From: Pelagomonas calceolata
Taxonomy: Eukaryota; Sar; Pelagophyceae; Pelagomonadales; Pelagomonadaceae
Assembly: GCA_918797485.1 (NCBI GenBank)
Contig: CAKKNE010000002.1
Coordinates: 5,484,501 to 5,548,500 of the forward strand
Length of the DNA: 64,000 bases
Direction of reading: 5' to 3'
Both the position numbers and the translations under genes were made by a program. Below are positions 34,335-43,074 of this stretch, piece by piece. The notes under the pieces were generated by a model. That model worked only from the letters and a program-made list of their open reading frames with translations. It searched no databases and was not told where the DNA came from. Each line of letters opens with the position of its first letter. Positions within the stretch are counted from its first letter, which is position 1.

Positions 34335-36011
34335 CTAGGAAGCTTCTTCAAAGTCGAAGCGCACCTTGACGAAGGCCTGGCCCCCGCCCTTTGTCCAGAG
34401 CGTCAGGCTTTCTGAAAGCAGGGGGATGGTCAGGTCGCGCGCGAGCTTGACCTCCTGCACCGGCAGCGACACGTGGCCGAGGTAGTCGTCGCCGGACACG
34501 GTGTCGTCGTCCCAGAATTCTAGAGTGACCACGGCGAGCTCCGGCACGGCGAGAGGAAACGAAAACGTCTCGTTGAACGTAGGAGATTTCGTGTTGTTCG
34601 CCGTCTTCGACTTGCGATGACCACGGTCCTGCTTCGGGCCTCCAGCAATACTGACCACGCAGTAGACGTCGGGCGCCTCCTCCATGCCCCAGCCCTTCGT
34701 CCAGCCTCTCGCACTCTTCAAATTTACTTTCAGCGTCTGCTTGATCGGCAGGGACTGCGTCCTTAAACCGGAAGCGTACTGGTCGAGTTCCTCGAAAGAT
34801 GATTCACGAAGAAACTGGGGCTTGGGCACATACCCACAACCGCCCTTGCGCAGGAAGAAGCCCCAGTTCGTGTACAGGGGGTTATCTTCGGGTGTCACTT
34901 GCATGTTTAGGGCTACAATTTGGCAGCCCGTCGCCCACGCGTCGCTCGGGTCGTAGTTGTCCGACTTGATGCGGTGGCCCGCCGGGTAGACGCGAGCGAG
35001 GGCGCTTCTAGTCCAAGCTTCCATCGCGCCCGGCCGCGCTTCCTCGCTACTTCCGGGCGAGTGTAAGGAGTGCTCGATGGCACTTAGTTCCTTCTTCAGA
35101 CCTTTCTTGACCTTCAAGCCCGCGAGCTTCTTGTGCTTGCGCTCGTTCCAACTGCTGGACGTGACGAAGGGCTCCTTGCCCGTCAATTGAGTAATGGTAA
35201 CGTCTTTCAGGGATTTTGTTTTCGTGTTCCTCACATAGATTAAATCCCGCAGGAAGGTCGCGACCTCCTCTTCCGGAGCCTCCTCCTCTATATTAGCTTT
35301 GGCGGCCTCGAGGTGCTCGGCCAGCGCCTCCTCCTCGTCCTTGCTGCGCCGTTTGTGCTTCTTCGCCACCTTGGCCTCATCCTCGTCGTCCTTGTCCTTG
35401 TCCTTATCGTCGTCCTTGCGCTTGTCGCGAATGATGACCTTACCTTTCAATGACTCCGGCGTAATCAGATCCCCTTCCTTCGGGATGTACAACTTGTCCC
35501 CGAGAACACCTCGTAACGTATCCGCAATGATCTTCTGGCCCTCGGCCTTGCAGTGGTTCTCCAATGTAACAATGACCGGACATTCGGTCGTGAAGAAGGC
35601 GTTTTCTGCTATGGCCGCAATCATGCGCTTGAACTTGCACTTCGTGCATAATGTACCTCCATGGGTCACAATGACAGAAGCATGATAACCTCGCTGCTTC
35701 ATGGAGTACTGCTTGTAGTCGTAACAATCCAATTCCACCACGCGACAGCCCAATCGCAACACTCTAGCTACGCTGTCGGGTGAGGAGTGAGACGTGAGTT
35801 GGTCGCCATTCAAATAAGTATTGTGCGACGAGTTGATGTAGTACGACGTCAAGGGTAGGGATAGATTGGGCGCCTCGTCGCCGGGATTCAGCGCCGCCTC
35901 GGCTACGGCCTTTAAAGCTTCTTCGTAGGCGTTGGCCTGCAAGCGTTTTTTTTCTTGCTTCTCCTTCAACCCCATGACGGCCGCCACGGACTTCTTGAAG
36001 AGGGAGGCCAT
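34335..36011 (-). CDS. Phosphoinositide-specific phospholipase C, minimal X-Y-C2 form
   Basis: Hydrolyses PIP2 to IP3 and diacylglycerol. The X half holds the catalytic set: His63 and Asn64 in INSSHNTYL, Glu93 and Asp95 in VVELDCYD, and His117 in VIVTHGGTL. A charged linker (about 205-255, KRKDDDKDKDKDDEDE) stands where the X/Y linker belongs. The Y half (about 255-400) has SNxNxxR-like spacing around ARVYPAGHRIKSDNYDPSDAWATGCQIVALNMQ, and a C2 domain (about 425-545, DVYCVVSIAGGP ... VTLEFWDDDTVSGDDYLGHV) binds membranes with Ca2+. At 558 residues it lacks the PH domain and EF hands of animal enzymes and resembles short plant forms. Confidence 0.93.
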   Translation of the reverse strand: MASLFKKSVAAVMGLKEKQEKKRLQANAYEEALKAVAEAALNPGDEAPNLSLPLTSYYINSSHNTYLNGDQLTSHSSPDSVARVLRLGCRVVELDCYDYKQYSMKQRGYHASVIVTHGGTLCTKCKFKRMIAAIAENAFFTTECPVIVTLENHCKAEGQKIIADTLRGVLGDKLYIPKEGDLITPESLKGKVIIRDKRKDDDKDKDKDDEDEAKVAKKHKRRSKDEEEALAEHLEAAKANIEEEAPEEEVATFLRDLIYVRNTKTKSLKDVTITQLTGKEPFVTSSSWNERKHKKLAGLKVKKGLKKELSAIEHSLHSPGSSEEARPGAMEAWTRSALARVYPAGHRIKSDNYDPSDAWATGCQIVALNMQVTPEDNPLYTNWGFFLRKGGCGYVPKPQFLRESSFEELDQYASGLRTQSLPIKQTLKVNLKSARGWTKGWGMEEAPDVYCVVSIAGGPKQDRGHRKSKTANNTKSPTFNETFSFPLAVPELAVVTLEFWDDDTVSGDDYLGHVSLPVQEVKLARDLTIPLLSESLTLWTKGGGQAFVKVRFDFEEAS

Positions 36012-36024
36012 GATTGGATGGCGC

Positions 36025-36367
36025 TCGCAAGGTGGCTGCCGCTCCTCGCCCTCGCAGGGCCGTCGGTCTCCGCAGAAACAGTGCTTGTTTTTTTTGCGCG
36101 GGGGGGCTTGGCCCTTGGGAGCGACTGCCGCTACTATGGTCTCGTGCGATCGCTAGCTGCCCCGCTACTCTTGGGCTGCCCCGCGCGGTTCTCGCTGCCC
36201 CCGCTGCCCGGGATCTCGGTCTCTGCTGGACGCTGGTTAAATGCTCTAGGCTCTCACTTCCGCAGCGAAGTTCCGCTTGTGGGCTGCCCCCGCGACCGCT
36301 GCCGTCGCCGCAGGCGTCGTCGAGGATGGGGCGCATCGCAAGGTGGCTGCCGCTACTCGCCCTCGCA
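36025..36367 (+). repeat. Duplicated signal-peptide coding segment, two 32-bp copies 311 bp apart
   Basis: The 32 bases at 36025-36056 and 36336-36367 differ at one position. Each is in frame with its own nearby ATG (36018 and 36326), and each encodes ARWLPLLALA at the start of a secreted-type leader. The first copy begins only 6 bp from the divergent PLC start codon. The first leader (MALARWLPLLALAGPSVSA) opens a frame of about 127 codons that does not continue into the downstream protein. Confidence 0.7.
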
Positions 36368-37834
36368 AAGCAATCAAGAGAGGAGACGCCCATACAACTA
36401 AACACCGCCGTCGACGCCGTGCAGCTCCCGGCCGCCGACGAGCCCATCAAACTCACGACGGCCAACACCACAACACAAACGAAAAACGTGTCCGGGCCGG
36501 CCTTCGACGCGCTCGACGTCCGCGCGGAACTCTTAGCGCCGCGCGAGGGCGCGTTATTGGCCTTGGACTCCTTCGAGGTTGGGATAAATGTCTTCACGCC
36601 GGACCCGGACGTGTTCGAGGACTACTACAAAGGATCAAGAGTGTGCGCGCGGTTGGATCAGGGCCCCTGGGCCTGCTGGTCCGTCTTCGACATGCAGCGG
36701 CCGCCGCTCTTTGCTCATGTCAAGCCGGGTCCCCACCAGTTGGAAGCCGTACTGACGGACCCGCGGGGAGACGGTAGAAGTATTCTACGAAGGAGCTGGT
36801 CCGGTGTGAGACGGTTCCGCGTCGCATCTGTAGAAGAGATGCCGCAGGAGGACGTTTCGACGGTGACCGAGACGGAAGCTCAACCAGAAGCCGTCGAGGC
36901 CGAGTCCATGCCCATGCCTCGATTACAGATCGACCAGCCGCGCGAGATGCAGCCGTTACCACCGTCCTTCGAGGTCGGGTTTGGGGTGGAGAGCGCGGCG
37001 CCCGACGAGTTTCGGCGATTATTCAAGCACGGCCACGTGTGCTTTGAACTCACAATATCGCCATCAGAAGCTCCAGAACCTTCCAGTGGTGTACCATGCT
37101 GGGCCGTTTTTGAAAATGCGCGGAAGCCCTTGTTCGCTGCGTTAGGTGATGGCTTCTATACTTTGAGAGGCTGGCTCCTCCATCCGGATAGCAGGCAGCT
37201 CGTCGCGCCGACCCAGAGCGGATTAAGGGCGGTCGTGACGTACGCGTCGACGACGCCGCAAGGATTAGCTCGCGACTCGTCGTCTCCTGACGCGAAGGAT
37301 GAAGAGCTGAAGGGCTGGGCGCGCCACTTCGATGAAGAGTCTTCAGCAGATTACTACGAGGCTCCGGGTGGAGACGTCCAGTGGCACCTCCCGTCGCGGT
37401 TCCCCGTGCCTCCCTCCACAGAAAATTCAACGATGATAGATCTGGCGATCACGGGCGAGGCCTGGAATGAAGATGCGGCCGTGCAGCGCGTCGTGCCGGT
37501 CAAACCCGGCACGGACCCAAAGGTCGCGGCGACACGCATCTGCCAGGGTTATGGGATCCTGAACTGGCACTGCGTCGACGCGCTGACGGCGCAGATTACC
37601 GAGGCGGCCTCCGCCGAGACCACGCCGGCGCCGCCTGTGCGGAAGCCGCCGCCGCCGCCGCCTCCAGAATTATCGCAGATCGTCGAGACGACGCCAGAGA
37701 CGCCCGCGGCAGCGGCGCCGGCGCCCAAGTCGCCGGTCCAGCGCCTCAAGGAGCTGAAGGAAGCCTTCGAGGGCGGGCTGATTACCGAAGAAGCGATGGA
37801 GAAGAAGCGGGACGAGATCCTGGCGGCGATGTAG
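36326..37834 (+). CDS. Secreted protein with two related beta-type domains and a SHOCT-like tail
   Basis: The 502-residue product starts with a hydrophobic leader (MGRIARWLPLLALA). Two domains of about 90 residues follow the same scheme: LDSFEVGINVFTPDPDVFEDYYKGSRVC ... WACWSVFDMQRPPLFAHVKPGPHQLEAVLTDPRG and PPSFEVGFGVESAAPDEFRRLFKHGHVC ... VPCWAVFENARKPLFAALGDGFYTLRGWLLHPDSR. The shared pattern is FEVG, PD.F, VC, CW.VF, R.PLFA and G...L...L..P. A Pro-rich hinge leads to LKELKEAFEGGLITEEAMEKKRDEILAAM, a SHOCT-type oligomerisation tail. Probably an extracellular or ER-lumen binding protein. The ATG at 36326 is chosen because no ATG precedes it in this frame. Confidence 0.7.
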   Translation: MGRIARWLPLLALAKQSREETPIQLNTAVDAVQLPAADEPIKLTTANTTTQTKNVSGPAFDALDVRAELLAPREGALLALDSFEVGINVFTPDPDVFEDYYKGSRVCARLDQGPWACWSVFDMQRPPLFAHVKPGPHQLEAVLTDPRGDGRSILRRSWSGVRRFRVASVEEMPQEDVSTVTETEAQPEAVEAESMPMPRLQIDQPREMQPLPPSFEVGFGVESAAPDEFRRLFKHGHVCFELTISPSEAPEPSSGVPCWAVFENARKPLFAALGDGFYTLRGWLLHPDSRQLVAPTQSGLRAVVTYASTTPQGLARDSSSPDAKDEELKGWARHFDEESSADYYEAPGGDVQWHLPSRFPVPPSTENSTMIDLAITGEAWNEDAAVQRVVPVKPGTDPKVAATRICQGYGILNWHCVDALTAQITEAASAETTPAPPVRKPPPPPPPELSQIVETTPETPAAAAPAPKSPVQRLKELKEAFEGGLITEEAMEKKRDEILAAM

Positions 37835-37921
37835 TCCACTGTACGTGCGCGCGCGGTGCGACGCGAACAGCGAAAGACGAGCCGTTATGATCATGTAGTA
37901 AGAATTTTAACAAGAAGACTA

Positions 37922-39229
37922 CTAGCGCCGTTTGCGCCCGCCGCCCTTCTTCCTATACGTCTTCTTCTTCGGCCCCTCCTTCTTTCGCTTCTCGCGCGCG
38001 GTCTGGAGCCGCTTGAGGCCCCCCTGGATCTGCTTGTTGTCGACGAGCAGGTCATTGAAGTCCAAATGCATGCGCCGGCTCTTGCTGAGCCACCGCACCG
38101 AGCGGAACGTGTCCGAGAGGTCTGCTAGTGCGCCTGACGTGTCCGCCGCGTGGTCAATCACACCACCATCATCGTCGGACCAGTCCTCGATGTCGGACTC
38201 GTCGTACCGGTCGTTGTTGCGCCGGGGCGGCGGGTCGTCCGTCGTCAGGTCCACGACGTCGTCGTCGTCGTCATCAGCGTCGGGCCGGTCGTCGTCCTGG
38301 CTCGAGTCGACGACGACGATGGGCGCGCCCGCGAAGACGCCGAACCGCTCCTCGTCGTCGCCCTCGTCCTCGAGGACGTCGCGCGCGAAGCCGTCGTCGC
38401 CGTCGTCGTCTGAACTTTCGGCGATGGCGCGGCGCCGGCGAGGTGGGACCGCGGGCGCGCCGTCGTCGGAGTCGCTGCTCTCAATAGCGCGGCGCCGGCG
38501 CGGCGGTGGGGCCGCGGGCGCGTCGTCGTCGCTGCTCTCAATGGCGCGGCGCCGGCGCGCGCGCGTCGGCGGCGGCGACGGCGGAGGCGCCTCGTCCTCC
38601 TCCTCCTCGGCCTGCAGGCGCCGCGCGAGCGCGGCGTCGGCCTCCTCCTGGCGCCGCCGCGCGGCGTCGCCGTCGACCGGCTCGACCGAGTCCTGGGACG
38701 GAGGCCGCGCCCAGGCGTCGAAGCGCCCGGCCGGCGGCGCGCCGTCGTCGTCGCTGTCCGAGGCCGCGACCTGGGCCAGCGAGAAGACGCCGGCCGGCGC
38801 GTCGCCCTCGCTCTCGCTCTCGTCGTCCGACGCGCCCGCGACGGCGCTCAGCGAGAAGACGCCATTTGCCGGCTTGTCGCAGAGTCGCCGCCACTCGTTC
38901 CGCAGCGCCGCGGCGTCCGGCCGCGCCGGCGCGGGCGCCGGCGCGCCGGCGATCGTGTCCGGCGAGACGCGCCGCGGCGGTGCTGGTGGTTGTTTTACCG
39001 TCCGCGGCGGCGCGGCCAGGACCTCGCCGTCGGACTCGTCGTCCGACGGCGTCTCGACGACGCGCCGCCGCCGCTTCTCGGTGCGCGGCGCCGGGGCCGG
39101 CGGCGCCGGCCGCTTCGGCGGCGGCGGGCGCCGCGCCGCCTTCTGCCGCGGCTCCTGGCAGACGTCGCAATTGGCGTACGTCGCCTCGTTGAGGAAGGTG
39201 CAGGCGGGGCAGGGCCACTTTTCAGCCAT
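37922..39229 (-). CDS. NZF zinc-finger protein with SUMO-interaction-like motifs
   Basis: The 435-residue product begins with a RanBP2/NZF finger (W5-x-C7-x2-C10 ... N19-A-N20-C21-x2-C24); Thr11-Phe12 after the second Cys is the pair that binds ubiquitin in NZF fingers. The acidic middle has EEADAALARRLQAEEEE, similar to ubiquitin-interacting helices, three tandem RRRRAI-ESSDD units (about 230-290), and two SUMO-interaction-like motifs, PIVVVDSSQDDD and DDVVDLTTDD. The C-terminal 80 residues (WLSKSRRMHLDFNDLLVDNKQIQGGLKRLQTAREKR) look conserved and end in a basic tail. This suggests a nuclear adaptor reading ubiquitin and SUMO marks; enzyme activity is not visible. Confidence 0.7.
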   Translation of the reverse strand: MAEKWPCPACTFLNEATYANCDVCQEPRQKAARRPPPPKRPAPPAPAPRTEKRRRRVVETPSDDESDGEVLAAPPRTVKQPPAPPRRVSPDTIAGAPAPAPARPDAAALRNEWRRLCDKPANGVFSLSAVAGASDDESESEGDAPAGVFSLAQVAASDSDDDGAPPAGRFDAWARPPSQDSVEPVDGDAARRRQEEADAALARRLQAEEEEDEAPPPSPPPTRARRRRAIESSDDDAPAAPPPRRRRAIESSDSDDGAPAVPPRRRRAIAESSDDDGDDGFARDVLEDEGDDEERFGVFAGAPIVVVDSSQDDDRPDADDDDDDVVDLTTDDPPPRRNNDRYDESDIEDWSDDDGGVIDHAADTSGALADLSDTFRSVRWLSKSRRMHLDFNDLLVDNKQIQGGLKRLQTAREKRKKEGPKKKTYRKKGGGRKRR

Positions 39230-39730
39230 TATTACTGCTCCAACAGCGCAGCCCGCAGCGCGTGGCTATTTGTATTGCTCTGAGCTGACCGCCGCGCGTG
39301 GCTAGCTTTGACCAGAGCGCGTCGCAGCAGCGACGAGCAACACGTGTGGTTGCCGATTACGATCGGCAACGCAGCAATGGCCGCTCAGCAGCGCTACAAA
39401 ACGCGCGCGCGCGGCGCGATCGATTTTTAATAATGTTTATCAAAACGGGTTTTATGCTCCGCGGAGAGATCGCCCAAAACTCGCTGCAGCTTGTCGTAGG
39501 TAGTCTTTCACCCGCGAGGGCTGCGGGATGCCTCCTCTCGCTGGGCTCACCACCGTCGTTTTGGCTGCCGCAGTGTCGTACTTTGCGCGCCGCGCGCGGC
39601 CGCAAAAACGAGTGAAACACAAAGCTAAGCTGCGTGACAGAGTACCAGACGGACCCTTACTCGCCGCGCCGCGGCGTACAACGTAACTCGCGCGCGAGCA
39701 AAGTGTTCGGACCGCAACAGTGCTACAAGG
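39230..39730. other. Divergent promoter region without the CTAG element
   Basis: This 500-bp gap lies between the NZF and tail-anchored coiled-coil start codons. CGCGTGGCTA occurs twice (about 39258 and 39295), giving a short imperfect repeat. No full CTAG...CTAG element, TATA box or RNA gene was recognised. Confidence 0.4.
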
Positions 39731-40792
39731 ATGACGACCCCCTGGCGCCGCGCGATGGCTGAGGCTAATGACGCGCCGCCGCCGCCGCCCGAGACGCGCA
39801 CACCGCTCTCTCCGATCAACGGCCGGCGCCGGCGGCTCTCTACCAAGGGCGCGCCGAAACCGCCTGCGCCCAAGACGGCCACCGAAGCGCCGAAGCGGGC
39901 GGCCGCGCCGAAGACGGCGCCGAAGCAGTCAAAGACGCCGCCGCTCGCCGCGGGTCTGACGCCGACGCCGCGCGGCGAGCTCGTCGACGGGGCGACGCTG
40001 GCCGCCGTCTTCGACACGCCGCCGCCGCCGACGCCCGTCGCCGCGCCGCCGGACTTCACGCTCTGCCGGGAAATTGGCGAGGCCGCTGCGGCCGTCGCGC
40101 CCGATAACGAGGCGGCAGCTCTCCGCGCGGCCCTCGCCGCGGCGCGCCAAGAGACCGCCGCGGCGCAATCGCGCTCGGCTGCGACGGCGCAGCTCCTCGA
40201 CGCGCTCCGCGACGCGCACGAGACTCGACTGGAAGTGGCCCGACGCCGCGTGAAGGACCTCGAGTTCGAGCTCCAGGCGCGCAAGGGCCGCGACGAGGCG
40301 CGGTCGCCCGAGGTCCAGCGCCAGCGCGAGCGCGCGGAGGCGTTCCGCCAGGAGGCCGCCCAAGCGCGCGGCGCGCTCGACGCCGAGCGGGCGGCCCGCG
40401 ACGCCGCCGACGCGCTCGCAGCCGATTCGCGTGGTGAAGCCTTTGTCGCCGACGACGTGGCTGACGCGGCGGCCGCGGCCGCGGCCGCGCGCGAGGCCCG
40501 GCTCTGGAACGCCCACGTCGCGTTGGTCGAGAAGCGCGACGAGGAGGCCAAACAACTGGCCGAGCTGGTCGACGAGCGCGACGCCTACGAGGCGGCGAAC
40601 CGCGCGCTGGCGACGCGCGTCGCGCGCCTCGACAAGGAGGCAGCGGAGCGCGAGGCGCGCGAGCAGGAGATCGCGGACGAGCTCGCGGCGGCGCGGCGGC
40701 AACAACGCGGCGCCAAGCACGCGGTCCTTGCTTTCGTAGTCGCGGCGGCATCCGCCGCCGTGGGCTCCATGACCATCTTCGCGCGTCGCTGA
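39731..40792 (+). CDS. Tail-anchored coiled-coil protein
   Basis: The 353-residue product has a Pro/Ala/Lys-rich disordered lead (1-110), a long Ala/Glu/Arg coiled coil (about 120-325), and a single C-terminal membrane helix AVLAFVVAAASAAVGSMTIFA followed by RR. This topology is that of a tail-anchored protein of the ER, Golgi or mitochondrial outer membrane, acting as a tether or golgin-like spacer. No catalytic motif is seen. The downstream GT10 frame begins 112 bp later. Confidence 0.7.
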   Translation: MTTPWRRAMAEANDAPPPPPETRTPLSPINGRRRRLSTKGAPKPPAPKTATEAPKRAAAPKTAPKQSKTPPLAAGLTPTPRGELVDGATLAAVFDTPPPPTPVAAPPDFTLCREIGEAAAAVAPDNEAAALRAALAAARQETAAAQSRSAATAQLLDALRDAHETRLEVARRRVKDLEFELQARKGRDEARSPEVQRQRERAEAFRQEAAQARGALDAERAARDAADALAADSRGEAFVADDVADAAAAAAAAREARLWNAHVALVEKRDEEAKQLAELVDERDAYEAANRALATRVARLDKEAAEREAREQEIADELAAARRQQRGAKHAVLAFVVAAASAAVGSMTIFARR

Positions 40793-40904
40793 GCCCCTCC
40801 GTCCGAAACCCCCCGAGAAGCGGGGAGGGGTAAGACCATGCTTGTGTGAATCATGGCCTCTCGGGCTTGGGCATGATGTTTTTCTTACTTGCTAGTAGTA
40901 GCCG

Positions 40905-41618
40905 GTGTGGAAGCCGAACGCGACGATCGTAATCAACGTCCCGCGCCTCGCCGACCGTGCTTATCTATCGAAGTTCGACTACGTGATGACCTACGACCTC
41001 GATACAACAATTCCGATGCTCACGATCCCCCAGATGTACAACGCGTCGCGCTACTTTGAGCGGGGCAAGCCCTGGGAACTGCGGAAAGACGCCGTCGCCG
41101 TCTTCGTGTCGAATTGTAGGAATGCTGGAGCGTCGAAGCGCCTCGCGTTCCTCGAGAAACTATCAAAGGTCTACCCGGTGCACTCCTACGGTCGGTGTCT
41201 GCACAACAGGGACGCGAAACAGCGCGCGGGCGAGGAGCGGGGCGTGTTCAAGCGGCGGATCCTCGCCGACTACAAGTTCGCCCTGGCGATGGAGAACGCC
41301 GTCGTCAAGGACTACGTGTCGGAAAAAGTCTTCGACGCGCTGCTTGCTGGTGCTTTACCGCTCTACGACGGCGCGCCCCGCGTTGGGCGTTTACTACCTG
41401 ATAGCGGCGCTATCCTGCGGACGGCGGACTTCCCGGACGCTTCGGCTCTGGCTGCTACGTTACGACGCCTCGCGGCGGGCCCCGAGCCGGAGCACTTCCG
41501 CTGGCGCGAGCGGCAGGACCTGGCGCCGGCCTTCCAGCGCGTCCTCGACATGTCCGCCCACAAGTACACCGCGCTGTGCCGCGTTTGTGAGCGCCTTCAG
41601 GCCGACAAGGCCAAGTAA
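40905..41618 (+). CDS. Alpha-1,3-fucosyltransferase-like (GT10) C-terminal half, 5' exon unresolved
   Basis: The product matches the C-terminal, GDP-fucose-binding half of GT10 enzymes: LADRAYLSKFDYVMTYDLDTTIPM, VAVFVSNCRNAGASKRLAFLEKL, VHSYGRCLHN, ILADYKFALAMENAVVKDYVSEKVFDALLAGALPLYDGAP. The N-terminal Rossmann half and membrane anchor are absent and the frame lacks an ATG. The frame opens exactly after TTTTTCTTACTTGCTAG followed by TAGTAG, which looks like a 3' splice site, so an upstream exon is likely; GGTAAG at about 40829 is a possible donor. Alternatively the gene is a 5'-truncated relic. Golgi glycan fucosylation if complete. Confidence 0.72.
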   Translation: MWKPNATIVINVPRLADRAYLSKFDYVMTYDLDTTIPMLTIPQMYNASRYFERGKPWELRKDAVAVFVSNCRNAGASKRLAFLEKLSKVYPVHSYGRCLHNRDAKQRAGEERGVFKRRILADYKFALAMENAVVKDYVSEKVFDALLAGALPLYDGAPRVGRLLPDSGAILRTADFPDASALAATLRRLAAGPEPEHFRWRERQDLAPAFQRVLDMSAHKYTALCRVCERLQADKAK

Positions 41619-41629
41619 TAATTTATAAC

Positions 41630-42550
41630 TTAGTCGCACTTGGGCGTCCTCCGTCGGCGCACCGGCTCGTCGTCGTCCGAGCTCGAGCTGTCCGAGCTTT
41701 CGGCGGGCGCGGGCGCGGCCTTGACGGGCGCGGGCGCAGGCTTGGGCGCGGGCGCGGGTGCAGGCTTGGGCGCGGGCGCCGCCTTCACGGGCGAGGCCTT
41801 CTTCGCGAGGCGCGCGTTGAGGCGCGCCTCCATGGCGGCGCGCGCGTCGGCCTTGGCGTCGTGCGCCTTCTTGTTCGTCGAGCCTTCGTGCGTCGTGGCC
41901 GGGGCTGACTTGGGCGCCGGGGCCGGGGCCGGCGCCGGGGTCGGGGCGGGCGCGGCCTTGACGGGTGCCTTCGCCGGCGCGGCTTTGGCAGGTGCGGCCT
42001 TGACAGCGGCCTTCGCCGGAGCCTTCGCTGGAGCCTTCGCCGGCGCCTTGGCGGGTGCCGCCTTCGCGGGCGCCTTCGTGGACGGCGGCGGCGCCTTCTC
42101 AACCTTCCCAACAGGTTTCAGGAGCACCGCGGGCACGACGAACGCCAGTACCAAAGCGACGAAGAGCAACGCCAACACCTTCTCGCCGTGGTCGTCGACA
42201 AGTTCATAAATACGCTCGCCGAGGCTGGGCTCGTCGTCAGGGACCGGGTCGGGCGGCGGCAGCTCGTCCTCCTCGTCCTCCTCCTGCTCGTCCGCCCCCG
42301 CGTCGCTCCCCGCAACGCATTTACAGGAAGGGCAGCTCGCGTACGAGTACCAGATGAAGCCCTGCTCGCGGCGGCAGCCGCTGCCCTCGCAGGCCGTCTT
42401 GCACATGCACTCGCCCGTCGTCCGCGTCGGCGTGCCGTGATTGGTGTCGCACCAGCCCGCCGGGAAATCTTTTGAAGCGTCGGCCGCGGGCGCGGCGCCG
42501 GCCGCGCAGCGCTGCGCGAGCAGCCCGACGAGAGCGAGCCGCAGGCGCAT
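41630..42550 (-). CDS. Type I membrane protein with Cys-rich head and Lys/Ala/Pro tail
   Basis: The 306-residue product has a signal peptide (MRLRLALVGLLAQRCAAGAA), a small Cys-rich luminal domain (about 34-78: WCDTNHGTPTRTTGECMCKTACEGSGC ... SCPSCKC, eight or more Cys), an acidic hinge, one membrane helix (VLALLFVALVLAFVVPAVLL, about 125-144), and a cytosolic tail of repeated KAPAKAAPAK units ending in SSDSSSSDDDE. I do not know the family; the Cys domain may be an extracellular binding module and the basic tail may touch nucleic acid or cytoskeleton. The ATG at 42550 is chosen because it opens the signal peptide. Confidence 0.7.
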   Translation of the reverse strand: MRLRLALVGLLAQRCAAGAAPAADASKDFPAGWCDTNHGTPTRTTGECMCKTACEGSGCRREQGFIWYSYASCPSCKCVAGSDAGADEQEEDEEDELPPPDPVPDDEPSLGERIYELVDDHGEKVLALLFVALVLAFVVPAVLLKPVGKVEKAPPPSTKAPAKAAPAKAPAKAPAKAPAKAAVKAAPAKAAPAKAPVKAAPAPTPAPAPAPAPKSAPATTHEGSTNKKAHDAKADARAAMEARLNARLAKKASPVKAAPAPKPAPAPAPKPAPAPVKAAPAPAESSDSSSSDDDEPVRRRRTPKCD

Positions 42551-42728
42551 GGCTACAGAGAGCGACGGTGCTCTGCGGCAACCTGTTGCTTTGGCAGAGG
42601 CGGGCAAGCCGTTACCTGCGCAGCGGCTGACGACTGCAAGCACAGGAGTTGTTAAAGCACACGAGCGGTTTCCTGTGTGGCGATTGGCTCTAAACAGCAA
42701 GTGCAAAATGTCAATAATCTGGCGATGA

Positions 42729-42750
42729 CTAGCAGACAAAGACACTAGGG
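42729..42750. promoter_or_regulatory. CTAG...CTAG promoter element between divergent genes
   Basis: CTAGCAGACA followed by AAGACACTAGGG. It lies 179 bp from the type I membrane protein start and 325 bp from the plastid protein start; the rest of the 524-bp gap has no recognised feature. Confidence 0.5.
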
Positions 42751-43074
42751 TCTGCAGACGCAGAGTCTATTGTTACACGGTCTTTGGCCCGTTTTTTCGA
42801 CGAATATACGCGTCGAGAGCCCGCATGCACGCGATGACGCACGCTTCGACACGGCCGCGGCCGCGCGGGCACGCCTCGAGAGCAACTCGTACGCGGACCT
42901 GATGAAGCGTGCCGATGCTACTACAGAAAGGGCGACTAGGGCTCCCGCCGGCGCCCGCGAGTCGCGAGGTGGCGCGTGCCTTTTGCCGAAGGCCTGACTG
43001 TGATGACAAAGTCGCATCCGCCTTTGGCTAAGGACCACATCACGCTGTCGTCAAACAGAACCGCCACGACGACG

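Noticed and set aside
37932-39305. A 457-codon Ser-rich frame on the + strand
   Set aside because: It is the complement of the acidic NZF/SIM gene: Asp and Glu codons read backwards give Ser and Arg runs. The - strand frame has a zinc finger and motifs.
40794-40832. Hairpin CCCCTCC ... GGAGGGG read as a terminator
   Set aside because: Nuclear protein genes do not use such terminators, and the arms are short in GC-rich sequence.
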